Below are positions 24,797 through 34,874 of a DNA stretch of 64,000 bases, in pieces. The stretch spans positions 1,178,001-1,242,000 of the forward strand of contig NZ_HG938353.1 in assembly GCF_000731315.1 (NCBI RefSeq), given 5' to 3'. A program made the position numbers and the translations under genes. How positions within the stretch are numbered: position 1 is the stretch's first letter; each line of letters opens with the position of its first letter. Under the pieces are notes generated by a model, which was given only the letters and a program-made list of their open reading frames with translations, was not told the DNA's origin and made no database searches. This DNA is from Neorhizobium galegae bv. orientalis str. HAMBI 540 (GTDB lineage: Bacteria > Pseudomonadota > Alphaproteobacteria > Rhizobiales > Rhizobiaceae).

Positions 24797-27474
24797 GTGC
24801 CCGTCTTCTTCGCCTTCGGTGCAGCTGCAGTCTTTTTCGCCGGAGCTTTAGCCTTCGCGGCCGCCTTGGCTTTCGGCGCCGCCTTCTTGGTCACGGTGGT
24901 TGCCTTGGCGGCGGCCTTCTTCGGCTTTGCCTTGGTCGAGGGTGCCTTGCCGCCCTTTTCGATGATGAAGGCCATCGCCTGTTCCATCGTTACCGATTGC
25001 GGGTCCAGCCCCTTCGGCAGCGTCGCGTTGACCTTGCCCCAGTTGACGTAAGGCCCGTATTTGCCGTCGCGCACGGTGATCGTGCCACCATCCGGATGGT
25101 CGCCGAGTTCCTTCAGTGCCGCAGGCGTGCCACGGCCGCGGCCGCCGCCGGCCGCCACCTTGCTCTGCTTTTCGGCAAGCACGGTCACGGCGCGGTTGAG
25201 GCCGATCGAGAACACGTCCTCGATGCTCTCCAGGTTGGCATAGCTGCCGTCATGCAGTAGGAACGGACCGTAGCGGCCAAGCCCTGCCGAAATCATCTTG
25301 GCTGATTCCGGATGTTTGCCGACGTCGCGCGGCAGGTTGATCAGGGCGAGCGCCTTTTCGTGGTCGATATCCTCGGGCTTCCAGCCCTTCGGCAGCGACG
25401 AACGCTTGGCTTCCTTGCCGTCGCCGCGCTGGATATAGGGCCCGAACCGGCCCGAGCGCAGCGTCAATTCCTCGCCCGTATGCGGATCGGCGCCGAGCGC
25501 CTTCGGTTCGCTGAGGGCGTTAGCCTCCGCATCCGCACCGCCTTCGGAAGAAAGCTGGCGGGTGAAATTGCAGTCCGGATAGTTCGAGCAGCCGACGAAG
25601 GCGCCGTATTTGCCGAGCTTCAGCGACAGGTTACCGGTGCCGCAGACTTGGCAGATACGCGGATCGCTGCCGTCCTCCCGCTTCGGGAAGACCAGCGGCG
25701 CCAGCGTCTCGTTGAGCGCGTCGAGCACGTTGGTGACGCGTAGTTCCTTGGTGTCCTCGATCTGGGCGAAGAAATCCTGCCAGAATTCGCGAAGCACCTG
25801 CTTCCAGTCGAGCTCGCCGGCAGAGATCTTGTCGAGCTTTTCTTCGAGATCGGCGGTGAAATCGTATTCCACGTATTTCGTGAAGAAGCTTTCGAGGAAG
25901 GCCGTCACCAGCCGGCCCTTGGAATGCGGGATCAGCTTGCGCTTGTCCATCGTCACGTATTCGCGGTCGCTCAACGTTTTCAGCGTCGCGGCATAGGTGG
26001 AGGGGCGGCCGATGCCGAGCTCTTCCATCTTCTTGATCAGCGAGGCTTCCGAATAACGCGGCGGCGGCTCGGTGAAGTGCTGGCTGGCGTTCACCTTGTT
26101 CTTGTCGAGTTTTTCGCGCGCATTGATCTCGGGCAGGCGACCATCTTCATCGTCGTCCTCGCCCTTTTCGGCGTCCTCGCGGCTGTCCACATAGGCGCCG
26201 AGGAAGCCGTCGAAACGGATGACCGAGCCGACGGCGCGCAGGCCAGCCTTCTCGCCCTTGTTGTCGGCGAGGATCTCGACCGTGGTGCGCTCGATCTCGG
26301 CGGATGCCATCTGGCTGGCGATGCCGCGCTTCCAGACCAGCTCATAAAGACGAGCCTGGTCGGCATCGAGGTAGCGGCGCACCTGGTCCGGCGTGCGGTT
26401 GAAATCGGTCGGGCGGATCGCTTCGTGGGCTTCCTGGGCGTTCTTCGCCTTGGTGGAATAGAAGCGCGGCTTTTCCGGCAGGTAACGCTGTCCGAACTGG
26501 TCGACGATGGCGCTGCGGGCAGCGTCGATCGCCTCCGGCGCCATCTGCACGCCGTCGGTACGCATATAGGTAATGAGACCGACCGTCTCGCCGCCGATAT
26601 CGACGCCTTCATAGAGCTTCTGTGCCACCTGCATGGTGCGCGAGGCGTTGAAGCCGATATTGGAGGAGGCGGCCTGCTGCAGCGTCGAGGTGGTGAAGGG
26701 CGGGCCGGGATTGCGCTTGACGGGCTTGGCTTCGACCGTATCGACCACATAGGCGGCGCCATCGAGCAGCGCCTTCAGGCGGTTGGCGTCCTCGCCGTTC
26801 TTGATCGAGCGGCCCTGCAGCCGCTTGCCGTCGGCAGACACGAGGCGCGCTTCGAACTCGTCGCCGCGCGGCGTGCGCAGCAGAGCCGACAGGTTCCAGT
26901 ATTCTTCAGAGATGAAACGCTCGATCTCCGATTCGCGGTCGCAGACGAGCCGCAGCGCAACCGACTGCACGCGGCCGGCCGAACGGGCGCCCGGCAGTTT
27001 GCGCCACAGGACCGGCGAAAGGTTGAAGCCGACCAGATAGTCGAGCGCGCGGCGAGCGAGATAGGCGTCGACCAGCGGCACGTCGATATCGCGCGGATTG
27101 GCCATCGCATCGAGCACGGCCTTCTTGGTGATGGCGTTGAAGACGACGCGCTTGACCGGCTTGTCGCCGATCACCTTCTTCTTCCTGAGAAGATCGAGCA
27201 CGTGCCAGGAAATGGCTTCACCCTCGCGATCCGGGTCGGTTGCGAGGAACAAGGCGTCCGAGCCTTTTACGGCGTCGGAAATGTCCTTCATCCGCTTCTG
27301 GGACGCGGGATCGACCTCCCACAGCATTTCGAAGTCCTGATCGGGGAGCACGGAACCGTCCTTGGCTGGAAGATCGCGCACGTGGCCGAAAGAGGCGAGA
27401 ACCTTGTAGCCGGAGCCGAGATACTTGTTGATTGTCTTGGCTTTGGCAGGAGATTCTACGACGACAACATTCAT
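24793..27474 (-). CDS. topA: DNA topoisomerase I
   Basis: An 893-residue type IA topoisomerase that relaxes negative supercoils. The TOPRIM domain starts at MNVVVVESPAKAKTINKYLG, the DPDREGE acidic motif is near residue 80, and the active-site tyrosine is in LITYMRTDG (around 320). One cysteine zinc motif (CQVCGTGN then CSNYPDC) and glycine-rich repeats follow, and the last 60 residues are a Lys/Ala-rich DNA-binding tail. I use the ATG at 27474 since the TOPRIM begins there; a TTG lies five codons upstream. First gene of the topA-rnr-DUF983-NUDIX-MFS run. Confidence 0.95.
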   Translation of the reverse strand: MNVVVVESPAKAKTINKYLGSGYKVLASFGHVRDLPAKDGSVLPDQDFEMLWEVDPASQKRMKDISDAVKGSDALFLATDPDREGEAISWHVLDLLRKKKVIGDKPVKRVVFNAITKKAVLDAMANPRDIDVPLVDAYLARRALDYLVGFNLSPVLWRKLPGARSAGRVQSVALRLVCDRESEIERFISEEYWNLSALLRTPRGDEFEARLVSADGKRLQGRSIKNGEDANRLKALLDGAAYVVDTVEAKPVKRNPGPPFTTSTLQQAASSNIGFNASRTMQVAQKLYEGVDIGGETVGLITYMRTDGVQMAPEAIDAARSAIVDQFGQRYLPEKPRFYSTKAKNAQEAHEAIRPTDFNRTPDQVRRYLDADQARLYELVWKRGIASQMASAEIERTTVEILADNKGEKAGLRAVGSVIRFDGFLGAYVDSREDAEKGEDDDEDGRLPEINAREKLDKNKVNASQHFTEPPPRYSEASLIKKMEELGIGRPSTYAATLKTLSDREYVTMDKRKLIPHSKGRLVTAFLESFFTKYVEYDFTADLEEKLDKISAGELDWKQVLREFWQDFFAQIEDTKELRVTNVLDALNETLAPLVFPKREDGSDPRICQVCGTGNLSLKLGKYGAFVGCSNYPDCNFTRQLSSEGGADAEANALSEPKALGADPHTGEELTLRSGRFGPYIQRGDGKEAKRSSLPKGWKPEDIDHEKALALINLPRDVGKHPESAKMISAGLGRYGPFLLHDGSYANLESIEDVFSIGLNRAVTVLAEKQSKVAAGGGRGRGTPAALKELGDHPDGGTITVRDGKYGPYVNWGKVNATLPKGLDPQSVTMEQAMAFIIEKGGKAPSTKAKPKKAAAKATTVTKKAAPKAKAAAKAKAPAKKTAAAPKAKKTGT

Positions 27475-27617
27475 TTTGCTTCTCTGCAATAGAGGCTTGG
27501 CCCGGCACCGTTGCGGTCCAGGCGGAAATCTGACCTCCCGACATGGAGGGCGTTTGCCTCGCGGTCAAGGGGCGAGGGCCAAATTATAGGGTACAACGAG
27601 ACGCAACCTGGGGAGGA

Positions 27618-27627
27618 TATACAATTG
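27618..27627 (+). promoter_or_regulatory. Palindrome ahead of the 68-residue gene
   Basis: GATTGCAATC, a perfect ten-base palindrome, lies in an AT-rich stretch (about 27615-27660) between divergent topA and the small gene at 27721. It could be an operator or part of the promoter, but short palindromes arise by chance. Confidence 0.25.
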
Positions 27628-27720
27628 ATTGCAATCTTAAATAAATGCGATATGGTCCGCAGCATACCTCAAGGTGAATTTATTTGGACTGACGGTCGGC
27701 TTTTTTTGAGAGGACAGAAT

Positions 27721-27927
27721 ATGGTTTCTCGGGGTGAGGCGAATGGCCGGCGTGACGACGATACCAGGGAAAATATCGCCTATATAAGGCAGATGCTGGG
27801 GGAACTCCGGCAGGTCGCCTTGGGTGAGGGCGCGGACATGCTCTGCTACCTCATCGAAATGGCCTATGTGGAGGCGGGAGACGTCCAGGCGGGCAGGCGC
27901 CCCCGTTCAGTCTTCCATCGCGAGTGA
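27721..27927 (+). CDS. Conserved small protein of unknown function, 68 residues
   Basis: A short acidic, helical protein (core ENIAYIRQMLGELRQVALGE, then DMLCYLIEMAYVEAGD). I recall close relatives in many rhizobial genomes but no function. I choose the ATG at 27721, with GAGAGGAC ahead of it, over the frame that stays open to 27511, whose extra part does not look coding. Its last 21 bases overlap the convergent dprA gene. Confidence 0.68.
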   Translation: MVSRGEANGRRDDDTRENIAYIRQMLGELRQVALGEGADMLCYLIEMAYVEAGDVQAGRRPRSVFHRE

Positions 27928-29049
27928 GACCATTCCGCCGGCGTGGCGATGCAGCCGGGCGGCGAGATCGAGTTCCAGCAGCACGAGATAGACGGACGAG
28001 GCGGGCAGGCCGGTGTGGCGGATGATATCGTCGACATCGACTGGTGTCGGCCCGAGCGCCGAGACGATGACCGCCCGGTCGTCGTCATTGGGCGGCAGCA
28101 TCTCGCCGCCCTCCTTCGGTTCTTCGACCATCGGCTGGTTGAAGAGATCGAGTTGTGACAGCGGCGCAAGCGCCTCGATCACATCGGCCGATCCTGTGGT
28201 GACGATCGCGCCCTGTTTCAGGAGCCCGTTGGTGCCGTGGCAGCGCGGATCGAGCGGCGAACCGGGCACGGCAAAGACCAGACGTCCGAAATCAGTCGCA
28301 ATTCTTGCGGTGATCAGCGAGCCCGAGCGCTCCGCCGCCTCGATCACCACCACCCCCAGCGAAATGCCGGATATCAGCCGGTTTCGGCGAGGGAAATCCC
28401 GCGCACGGGGTTCCCAGCCGAATGGCATTTCGCTGACCGCAAGGCCGGCGCCCTCGGTGATTTCCTCGAGCAAAGGGATGTTTTCCGGCGGATAGGGCTG
28501 GTCGAGCCCGCCGGCGAGCACTGCGATTGTTCCGGTTTCCAGGCTGGCGCGATGGGCGGCGGTATCGATGCCGCGGGCAAGGCCTGACGTCACCGTATAA
28601 CCGGCGCGGCCGCAATCCCTTGCGATCATCGCCGCGAACTTGGCGCCCGATATAGAGGCATTGCGCGATCCGACGACGCCGACGGACGGGCGCGTTGCGG
28701 CTGAAAGGTCGCCCTTCATGGCCAGAAGCGGTGGGGCGCCTTCGATCTGACGAAGCGCCGGCGGATAGTCGGGTTCGCCGATGCCGACGAAGCGAGCGCC
28801 AAAGCGATGCGCCGCCTCAAGCTCGCGTTCGGCCTCCTGCACGCCGGCAATCCGAATCGCCCTGGTCGCTCCGCCGCGGGCGGAAAGTTCCGGCAGCATG
28901 GCAAGCGCGTTTTCCGCCGAGCCGCAATGATTGATGAGGTCTCTGAATGTGGCGGGGCCGACATTGTCGGAGCGGATCAGCCTCAGCCAGGCGATCCTCT
29001 GCCTCTCCGTCAGCGCAATTCCTGTTCGTTTCGCGCTGCCGTCCGGCAT
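27907..29049 (-). CDS. dprA: DNA processing protein DprA
   Basis: A 380-residue protein that loads RecA on incoming single-stranded DNA during transformation. The Rossmann-like core shows GVVGSRNASISGAKFA, GLARGIDTAAHRA and VFAVPGSPLDPRCHGTN, the typical order. An N-terminal HhH-like part (SDNVGPATFRDLINHCG) and a C-terminal winged-helix segment (DIIRHTGLPASSVYLVLLELDLA) flank it. It follows plsY with a 13-base gap. Rhizobia carry dprA although natural competence is rarely seen. Confidence 0.92.
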   Translation of the reverse strand: MPDGSAKRTGIALTERQRIAWLRLIRSDNVGPATFRDLINHCGSAENALAMLPELSARGGATRAIRIAGVQEAERELEAAHRFGARFVGIGEPDYPPALRQIEGAPPLLAMKGDLSAATRPSVGVVGSRNASISGAKFAAMIARDCGRAGYTVTSGLARGIDTAAHRASLETGTIAVLAGGLDQPYPPENIPLLEEITEGAGLAVSEMPFGWEPRARDFPRRNRLISGISLGVVVIEAAERSGSLITARIATDFGRLVFAVPGSPLDPRCHGTNGLLKQGAIVTTGSADVIEALAPLSQLDLFNQPMVEEPKEGGEMLPPNDDDRAVIVSALGPTPVDVDDIIRHTGLPASSVYLVLLELDLAARLHRHAGGMVSLAMED

Positions 29050-29062
29050 TGTTTCCCCCGGT

Positions 29063-29680
29063 CTATCCCTTTTGGCCGATCCTGCTTTCTGTGCCGGCGA
29101 TCAACCGCTTGATGTTGGCTTCATGCTTCCACCAGGAAATCACCGTCATGACGGCCATGACCAGCGCGATCTTCGGCTCGTTTAAGAACCACAGCACAAC
29201 CGGAATGACAAGGGTTGCAACCAGAGCGGCGAGCGACGAATATTTGCTGATCCTGGCGACGCCGAGCCAGATCGCCGCAAACACCAGCACCATCCACGGC
29301 GCGACGCCAAGCAGCGTGCCGATATAGGTGGCGACGCCCTTGCCGCCCTTGAAGCCGAGCCAGACCGGGAAGAGATGGCCCATAAAGGCTGCAAAACCGG
29401 CAAGCAGCCCGGCTTCTTTCCCGAACAGATACCAGGCGACCAGCGCAGCGACGGTCGCCTTCAGTGCGTCGAGCAGCAGGGTGGCGGCCGCGAGCTTCTT
29501 GTTGCCGGTGCGCAGCACGTTGGTGGCGCCGATATTGCCCGATCCGATCGAGCGGATATCGCCGAGGCCCGCCGCACGGGTGAGGATCAGGCCGAAGGGA
29601 ATGGAACCGAGCAGATAGCCGAACACCAGTGCGGCCAGCGCGATCGGCAGGGTGATCTGCCAGTTGAAGAGTTCACTCAC
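29063..29680 (-). CDS. plsY: Acyl-phosphate glycerol-3-phosphate acyltransferase
   Basis: A 205-residue membrane enzyme that makes lysophosphatidic acid from acyl-phosphate (supplied by PlsX) and glycerol-3-phosphate, the first step of phospholipid synthesis. The three PlsY motifs are visible: GSIPFGLIL then [23 protein letters not shown], and a later KHEANIKRL. About five membrane helices. I start at the GTG at 29680 with GGGGAG seven bases upstream; the longer frame to 29725 overlaps pyrC'. Lies between pyrC' and dprA in one operon. Confidence 0.92.
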   Translation of the reverse strand: MSELFNWQITLPIALAALVFGYLLGSIPFGLILTRAAGLGDIRSIGSGNIGATNVLRTGNKKLAAATLLLDALKATVAALVAWYLFGKEAGLLAGFAAFMGHLFPVWLGFKGGKGVATYIGTLLGVAPWMVLVFAAIWLGVARISKYSSLAALVATLVIPVVLWFLNEPKIALVMAVMTVISWWKHEANIKRLIAGTESRIGQKG

Positions 29681-29693
29681 GCCCGTGCTCCCC

Positions 29694-30980
29694 TTAAAGC
29701 GTATAGACGCACTTGCCGGCCACATAGGTGGCGACGGCGCGGCCCGAGAAACGCGCGTCCTCGAACGGCGTATTCTTCGACCGCGACAAGATCATATCCT
29801 TTGAAACGATCCAAGGCTCGTCGAGGTCGATCAGCGTGATATCGGCCTTGGCGCCGGGCTTCAGCGTGCCGGCATCGAGCCCAAAGATCTGCGCCGGCCG
29901 GGTCGACATCGCATCGATCAGACGCATCAGCGGCACGCGACCGTCATGGTGCAGGCGCAGCGCTGCGGCGAGCAGCGTCTCCAGCCCGATCGCGCCGTCC
30001 TCGGCATCGGCAAACGGCAGGCGCTTGGTATCGACGTCCTGCGGATCATGCGAAGAGACGATGATATCGATCGTGCCGTCGGCAAGAGCGTCGGCCATCG
30101 CGACGCGATCGTCCTCGGAGCGCAGCGGCGGCGACAGCTTGAAGAAGGTGCGGTACTCGCCGATGTCGTTCTCGTTAAGCGCCAGATGGTTGATCGAGAC
30201 GCCGCAGGTGGCGTTGGCGCCGCGGGTGCGGGCGACGCGCATCGCTTCGGCCGATTCCGCCACGGAAATCTTCGCCGCATGATATTTCGCCCGCGTCAGG
30301 CCGGCGATCCTCAAGTCCCGTTCGAGCGGGATGATCTCCGCTTCCTTCGGCACGCCGGACAGGCCGAGCCAGCTGGCGAACAGACCTTCGTTCATCACAC
30401 CGTTGCCGAGGTATTTTTCGCGCAGTTCCAGCGAGACGACCGCATCAAATTCGCGCGCATAGGTCATTATGCGGCGCAGGAGCAGCGTATCGGAAAGCCC
30501 ATGCCGGCCGTTGGTGAAGGCGACGGCGCCCGACTGCTGCAGCAGGCCGATCTCGGTCATCTCCTTGCCGGCAAGCCCCTTGGTGAGGGCGGCGGCGGGA
30601 TGGACGTTGACGACCGCCTTGTCGCGGGCCGTCTTCTGCACGAATTCGACGAGCGCGATATCGTCGATCACAGGGTCGGTGTCAGGCATCATGATGAAGG
30701 AGGTGATGCCGCCGGCTGCCGCAGCCCGGCTTGCCGATTCGATCGTCTCAGTGTGCTCGGCGCCCGGTTCGCCGACATAGACGCGGGCATCGACCAGGCC
30801 AGGTGTCGCGACGAGGCCCTGACAGTCCCGGATCGTCGCACCTTCTGGTGCGCCCTGGTTCTGGGCATCCTTGCCGGATGCAAGGATGCGGCCGTCAGCG
30901 CCGATGATGATCGTGCCGGTCTCGTCGAGATTGCGCGACGGGTCGATGATGCGGAGGTTCTTGAGGACGGTCGGGGTCAT
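29694..30980 (-). CDS. pyrC: Inactive dihydroorotase homologue PyrC' (PyrB partner)
   Basis: A 428-residue amidohydrolase-fold protein beside pyrB. The first metal-binding motif of active dihydroorotases, His-x-His after the PG-x-x-D strand, is replaced: here the segment reads [14 protein letters not shown] with R66 and Y68 where the histidines should be. Other regions of the fold are kept. This matches the PyrC' class described in Pseudomonas, which has no catalytic role but is needed for assembly of active aspartate transcarbamoylase with PyrB. A separate functional dihydroorotase must be encoded elsewhere. The start overlaps the pyrB stop as ATGA, so equal synthesis is likely. Confidence 0.88.
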   Translation of the reverse strand: MTPTVLKNLRIIDPSRNLDETGTIIIGADGRILASGKDAQNQGAPEGATIRDCQGLVATPGLVDARVYVGEPGAEHTETIESASRAAAAGGITSFIMMPDTDPVIDDIALVEFVQKTARDKAVVNVHPAAALTKGLAGKEMTEIGLLQQSGAVAFTNGRHGLSDTLLLRRIMTYAREFDAVVSLELREKYLGNGVMNEGLFASWLGLSGVPKEAEIIPLERDLRIAGLTRAKYHAAKISVAESAEAMRVARTRGANATCGVSINHLALNENDIGEYRTFFKLSPPLRSEDDRVAMADALADGTIDIIVSSHDPQDVDTKRLPFADAEDGAIGLETLLAAALRLHHDGRVPLMRLIDAMSTRPAQIFGLDAGTLKPGAKADITLIDLDEPWIVSKDMILSRSKNTPFEDARFSGRAVATYVAGKCVYTL

Positions 30981-31918
30981 GCGCGTTCTCCCTGGTTCTG
31001 GGAGATGAGCAGGGCCTCCATCACGGCCATGCGCACCGCGACCCCCATTTCCACCTGTTGCTCGATGACGCTTTGCGGACCATCGGCCACCTCGGAGGCG
31101 ATCTCGACGCCGCGGTTCATCGGGCCGGGATGCATGACGAGCGCATCTGGCCTGGCGGCCTTCAGCTTTTCGGCGTCGAGCCCGTAGAAGCGGAAATATT
31201 CGCGCACCGACGGCACGAAGGCGCCGGCCATGCGCTCGCGCTGCAGGCGCAGCATCATCACCACGTCGGCATCCTTGAGACCCTCTTCCATGGAGTGGAA
31301 GACCTCGACGCCCATGTCCCTGATGCCGGTGGGAAGTAGCGTCGAAGGCGCCACCACGCGAACCCGCGCGCCCATGGCGTTGAGCAGGAGGATATTGGAG
31401 CGAGCGACCCGCGAATGCAGAACATCGCCGCAGATGGCGACGATGATGCGCGACAGCTTGCCCTTGGCGCGGCGGATGGTCAGCGCGTCGAGCAGCGCCT
31501 GGGTCGGATGCTCGTGCTGGCCGTCGCCGGCATTGATGACAGAGCAGGCGACCTTTTGCGCCAGAAGTGCGGCGGCACCGGCCGAGGAATGGCGCAACAC
31601 CAGCACGTCGGGGCGCATGGCGTTGAGCGTCATCGCCGTGTCGATCAGCGTCTCGCCCTTTTTGACCGAGGAATTGCCGACCGACATGTTCATCACATCG
31701 GCGCCGAGGCGTTTGCCGGCGAGCTCGAAGGACGATTGGGTGCGGGTGGAAGCTTCGAAGAACAGGTTGATCTGGGTGAGTCCGCGCAGCGTGGAGGTCT
31801 TTTTCTCCCGCTGCCTGGAAATCTTCACAGCCTCGTCGGCCTTGTCGAGAAGAAAGGTGATGTCTTGTTCGGTAAGGCCCTTGATGCCAATCAGATGGCG
31901 ATGAGGGAAGAAGACCAT
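30977..31918 (-). CDS. pyrB: Aspartate carbamoyltransferase catalytic subunit
   Basis: A 313-residue enzyme that joins carbamoyl phosphate and aspartate in pyrimidine synthesis. The carbamoyl-phosphate site [12 protein letters not shown] is near residue 55, [12 protein letters not shown] near 135 and the aspartate-binding MHPGPMNRG near 265. I use the ATG at 31918, eight bases from a GGAG; a GTG at 31924 sits too close to it. No regulatory pyrI follows; pyrC' does, as in dodecameric ATCases. Confidence 0.94.
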   Translation of the reverse strand: MVFFPHRHLIGIKGLTEQDITFLLDKADEAVKISRQREKKTSTLRGLTQINLFFEASTRTQSSFELAGKRLGADVMNMSVGNSSVKKGETLIDTAMTLNAMRPDVLVLRHSSAGAAALLAQKVACSVINAGDGQHEHPTQALLDALTIRRAKGKLSRIIVAICGDVLHSRVARSNILLLNAMGARVRVVAPSTLLPTGIRDMGVEVFHSMEEGLKDADVVMMLRLQRERMAGAFVPSVREYFRFYGLDAEKLKAARPDALVMHPGPMNRGVEIASEVADGPQSVIEQQVEMGVAVRMAVMEALLISQNQGERA

Positions 31919-32120
31919 GGACACGTCTCCGCTTGCGTTCGGCGGTCTATAATGACTGCCGACAAGCGCTGCAAGCGGGCGAGGGACTTATCTCACTGCT
32001 TGTTTGTCCATTGTCGCTCGCAGCGGTTTCTCGACGCGGGTGCGGCCTTTTGTTGAGAACGCCAGAAATCCTGAACGGGCGCCGTTCCCAGGCCCGGTAA
32101 CTTCCGCTAGAACCCGTTTC

Positions 32121-33773
32121 ATGAACCAGATGTCGCGCGCCGAAGAAAAATTTGCCGAACTGAACCAGCCAAAACCCTGGTCCGGCATCAATGCCTACCG
32201 ATCCGATCCGCTGGTCGTCGACCTGACGAGCACGCTGAACCGCACCATCCGCGAGGAATACGACCAGCTCGGCCGTTACGTCACCTCGCCGGAGGCGCAG
32301 GAACTGGCGCGCATGGCGAACGAGAACCCTCCGAAGCTGAAGACCCACGGTCCGCGCGGCGAGCGGCTCGACGTCGTCGAGTTCCACCCGGCCTGGCACG
32401 CGCTGATGCGCCGTTCGATGCAGACCGGCCTGCATTCCTCCGTCTGGGAAAACATTCCGGAAGCCAAGGGCCACGAGCATAAGGCGCGGGCGACGCGTTT
32501 CTATCTGTCGGCGCAGCTCGAATGCGGCCATTTGTGCCCGCTGACCATGACCAGCGCCTCGATCGCCGCGCTGATGGCGTCGCCTCGCGTCCAGAAGGAA
32601 TGGGCGCCAAAAATCCTGTCGCGCAAATACGATTCGACGAATCGCCCTGCCTTGCAGAAGAGCGCGGTCACCCTTGGTATGGGCATGACCGAGAAGCAGG
32701 GCGGCACGGACGTGCGCGCCAACCGCTCGACCGCCGAACGCGTCGGCGAGGGCATCTACCGGCTCTCCGGTCACAAGTGGTTCATGTCGGCGCCGATGAG
32801 CGACGGTTTCGTCATGCTGGCAAAGACCGGCGACGGGATCGGCTGCTTTTTGGTGCCGCGGTTGCTCGAGGACGGGTCGGCGAACGGCCTGCAGTTCCAG
32901 CGCCTGAAGGACAAGCTCGGCAATCGCTCGAACGCGTCCTCCGAAGTCGAATTCACCGATGCCTTCGGTTATCTGTTGGGCGAGCCGGGCGGCGGCATCC
33001 GCACCATTCTCGACATGGTGACGCTGACGCGGCTCGATTGCGCGCTGGCATCTGCCGGTATCATGCGCGCCTCGCTCGCCGAAGCGGTCCACCACACCCG
33101 CGGCCGCAGCGTCTTCGGCAAGAAGCTCGTCGATCAGCCGCTGATGACGCGCGTCCTCGCCGACATGGCGCTCGACGTGGCTGCCGCGACGGCGCTCGCT
33201 TTCAGGCTCGCCGATTCCTTCGATCGCGCCGCCAGCAACCCGGCCGACGCGGCTTTTGCCCGGGTCATGACGCCGGTCATCAAATACTGGAACTGCAAGA
33301 TTGCGCCGTCGCTGATCTATGAAGCGATGGAGTGCATCGGCGGCAACGGCTATATCGAGGAACGGCCGATCGCCCGGCATTATCGCGAGGCTCCGGTCAA
33401 CGCGATCTGGGAAGGTTCCGGCAACGTGATGGCGCTCGACGTGCTCCGGGTCCTGTCGCGGGGGCGGGACCTGTTCAACACGGTGCTCGCCGGTTTCGAG
33501 CGGGATCTCGGTCCTGCGGGCAAAAAGACGGTCGAAGTGCTGCGCGCCGCCATGGCGCTTTGCGAAACCGACGAGGGCGCTGCCCGGCTTCTGGTAGAGC
33601 AGCTGGCACTTGCGGCTGCGGCAGCCGAATTGGTGCGGCTCGGCGCCGGCAAGATCGCCGATGCTTTCCTGGAAACCCGGCTCGCCGGCGGCTGGCGCTC
33701 GACCTACGGCATGCTCGATGCCCGGTTCGACGCCCGTTATATCGTCGACCTGCTTTATCCAGCCGCCACGTAG
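32121..33773 (+). CDS. AidB-like acyl-CoA dehydrogenase family protein
   Basis: A 550-residue flavoprotein of the AidB branch (E. coli AidB is 541). It shows the acyl-CoA dehydrogenase pattern: LTMTSASIA, GMGMTEKQGGTDVRAN, KWFMSAPMSD, then the C-terminal FAD segment ECIGGNGYIEE with the Glu region and the AidB-like AIWEGSGNVMALDVLR. AidB belongs to the adaptive response to alkylation and binds DNA; whether this copy does so is unknown. The ATG at 32121 is preferred over the open frame to 32004. Its last 19 bases overlap the convergent AEC transporter gene. Confidence 0.85.
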   Translation: MNQMSRAEEKFAELNQPKPWSGINAYRSDPLVVDLTSTLNRTIREEYDQLGRYVTSPEAQELARMANENPPKLKTHGPRGERLDVVEFHPAWHALMRRSMQTGLHSSVWENIPEAKGHEHKARATRFYLSAQLECGHLCPLTMTSASIAALMASPRVQKEWAPKILSRKYDSTNRPALQKSAVTLGMGMTEKQGGTDVRANRSTAERVGEGIYRLSGHKWFMSAPMSDGFVMLAKTGDGIGCFLVPRLLEDGSANGLQFQRLKDKLGNRSNASSEVEFTDAFGYLLGEPGGGIRTILDMVTLTRLDCALASAGIMRASLAEAVHHTRGRSVFGKKLVDQPLMTRVLADMALDVAAATALAFRLADSFDRAASNPADAAFARVMTPVIKYWNCKIAPSLIYEAMECIGGNGYIEERPIARHYREAPVNAIWEGSGNVMALDVLRVLSRGRDLFNTVLAGFERDLGPAGKKTVEVLRAAMALCETDEGAARLLVEQLALAAAAAELVRLGAGKIADAFLETRLAGGWRSTYGMLDARFDARYIVDLLYPAAT

Positions 33774-34690
33774 GCGACGACCGTCATCACGACCGGAATG
33801 GTGAGGAACGAGGCGACGACCTGCAGGGTTGCCGCCGCCGCGTACATGTCCGCGTCGCCGTTCAACTGCTTTGCAAGCAGATAACCGTTCATCGCGGTCG
33901 GCACCGCGGCACTCAGCGCCAGAAGGACGAGGCCGTTGCCCTGGATCCCGCACAGCGCCCCGACACCGACGGCGACGATCGGGAAGGCGATCAGTTTCAA
34001 AAAGACGGCGAGGAGCGTGATCGGCCGCGGCCTGAGCGCGTCCATGATCCGGAGGCCGGCGCCAACCGTGATCAGACCGAGGCTCAGCGACGCCTGTGAC
34101 AGCAGGTCGACCGTCACCATCACCGGCTCATAGATCGGAATGCCGATGAGGTTGACGACAATGCCGAGCGCCGTCGAGAGGATCAGCGGATTGGTACAGA
34201 TCCTGTAGAGAATAGCCCTGTAGTTCCGGTCGTGGCCGGAGAACCACAACAGCACCGTCACGTTGATGAAGTTGAGCGGGATGATGATCGCCGCCATCAC
34301 CAGGCCGACCGTAGTCAGGCCCTGCTGGCCGTAGGTCTTTGCGGCGATCGCCAGCGCCATGAAGGCGTTCCAGCGCGTCGCGGTCTGGAACAGCGAGGTA
34401 TAGGCCGGTCCGCCGACGCGCAGGTTCCGCAGCAGCGGCCACGCCAACAGCAAGCCGCCCGACATCACCAGAACAGAAACGATCGCCGCGAAACTGACCG
34501 TCAGGTTTTCGGTATTCGAAAAATCCGCCTTGGCCATGGTCGAAAACAACAGGGCCGGAAACAGCACCCAATAGCTGCACTGTTCGAGCCCGTCCCAGAA
34601 ATCGGGATTGATGATTGGCGCGCGTTTTAATCCTATGCCGAGGAGAACCAGCAGGAAAATCGGCAGAACGCTTTGGAAGACGATGAGCAT
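33755..34690 (-). CDS. AEC family transporter (auxin efflux carrier type)
   Basis: A 311-residue protein with about ten membrane helices in two halves. The start MLIVFQSVLPIFLLVLLGIGLKR and later GLITVGAGLRIMD segment fit the AEC group, which exports or takes up organic acids and related compounds. The ATG at 34690 is preferred; a GTG at 34702 is possible and neither has a strong ribosome site. It is divergent from the TetR gene at 34875 (184 bases apart), a common regulator-target layout, so the TetR may control it. Substrate unknown. Confidence 0.82.
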   Translation of the reverse strand: MLIVFQSVLPIFLLVLLGIGLKRAPIINPDFWDGLEQCSYWVLFPALLFSTMAKADFSNTENLTVSFAAIVSVLVMSGGLLLAWPLLRNLRVGGPAYTSLFQTATRWNAFMALAIAAKTYGQQGLTTVGLVMAAIIIPLNFINVTVLLWFSGHDRNYRAILYRICTNPLILSTALGIVVNLIGIPIYEPVMVTVDLLSQASLSLGLITVGAGLRIMDALRPRPITLLAVFLKLIAFPIVAVGVGALCGIQGNGLVLLALSAAVPTAMNGYLLAKQLNGDADMYAAAATLQVVASFLTIPVVMTVVAYVAAG

Positions 34691-34874
34691 GGAGGAGGGC
34701 ACGTCGGTGGGAGACTACGATCTCGTTAGTCCTCCCATGCCGATAGTGCAATGTAAGAGCCCGCGAATTCAAGTGCGGCGCGCGCAATCCTGTGCATGGC
34801 CACCAAGACCGCTTGCGGCGGTTGATCGCCGGGACTATCGCGGTTGGTTAAGACGAAACCGAAACAGGCGAAAA

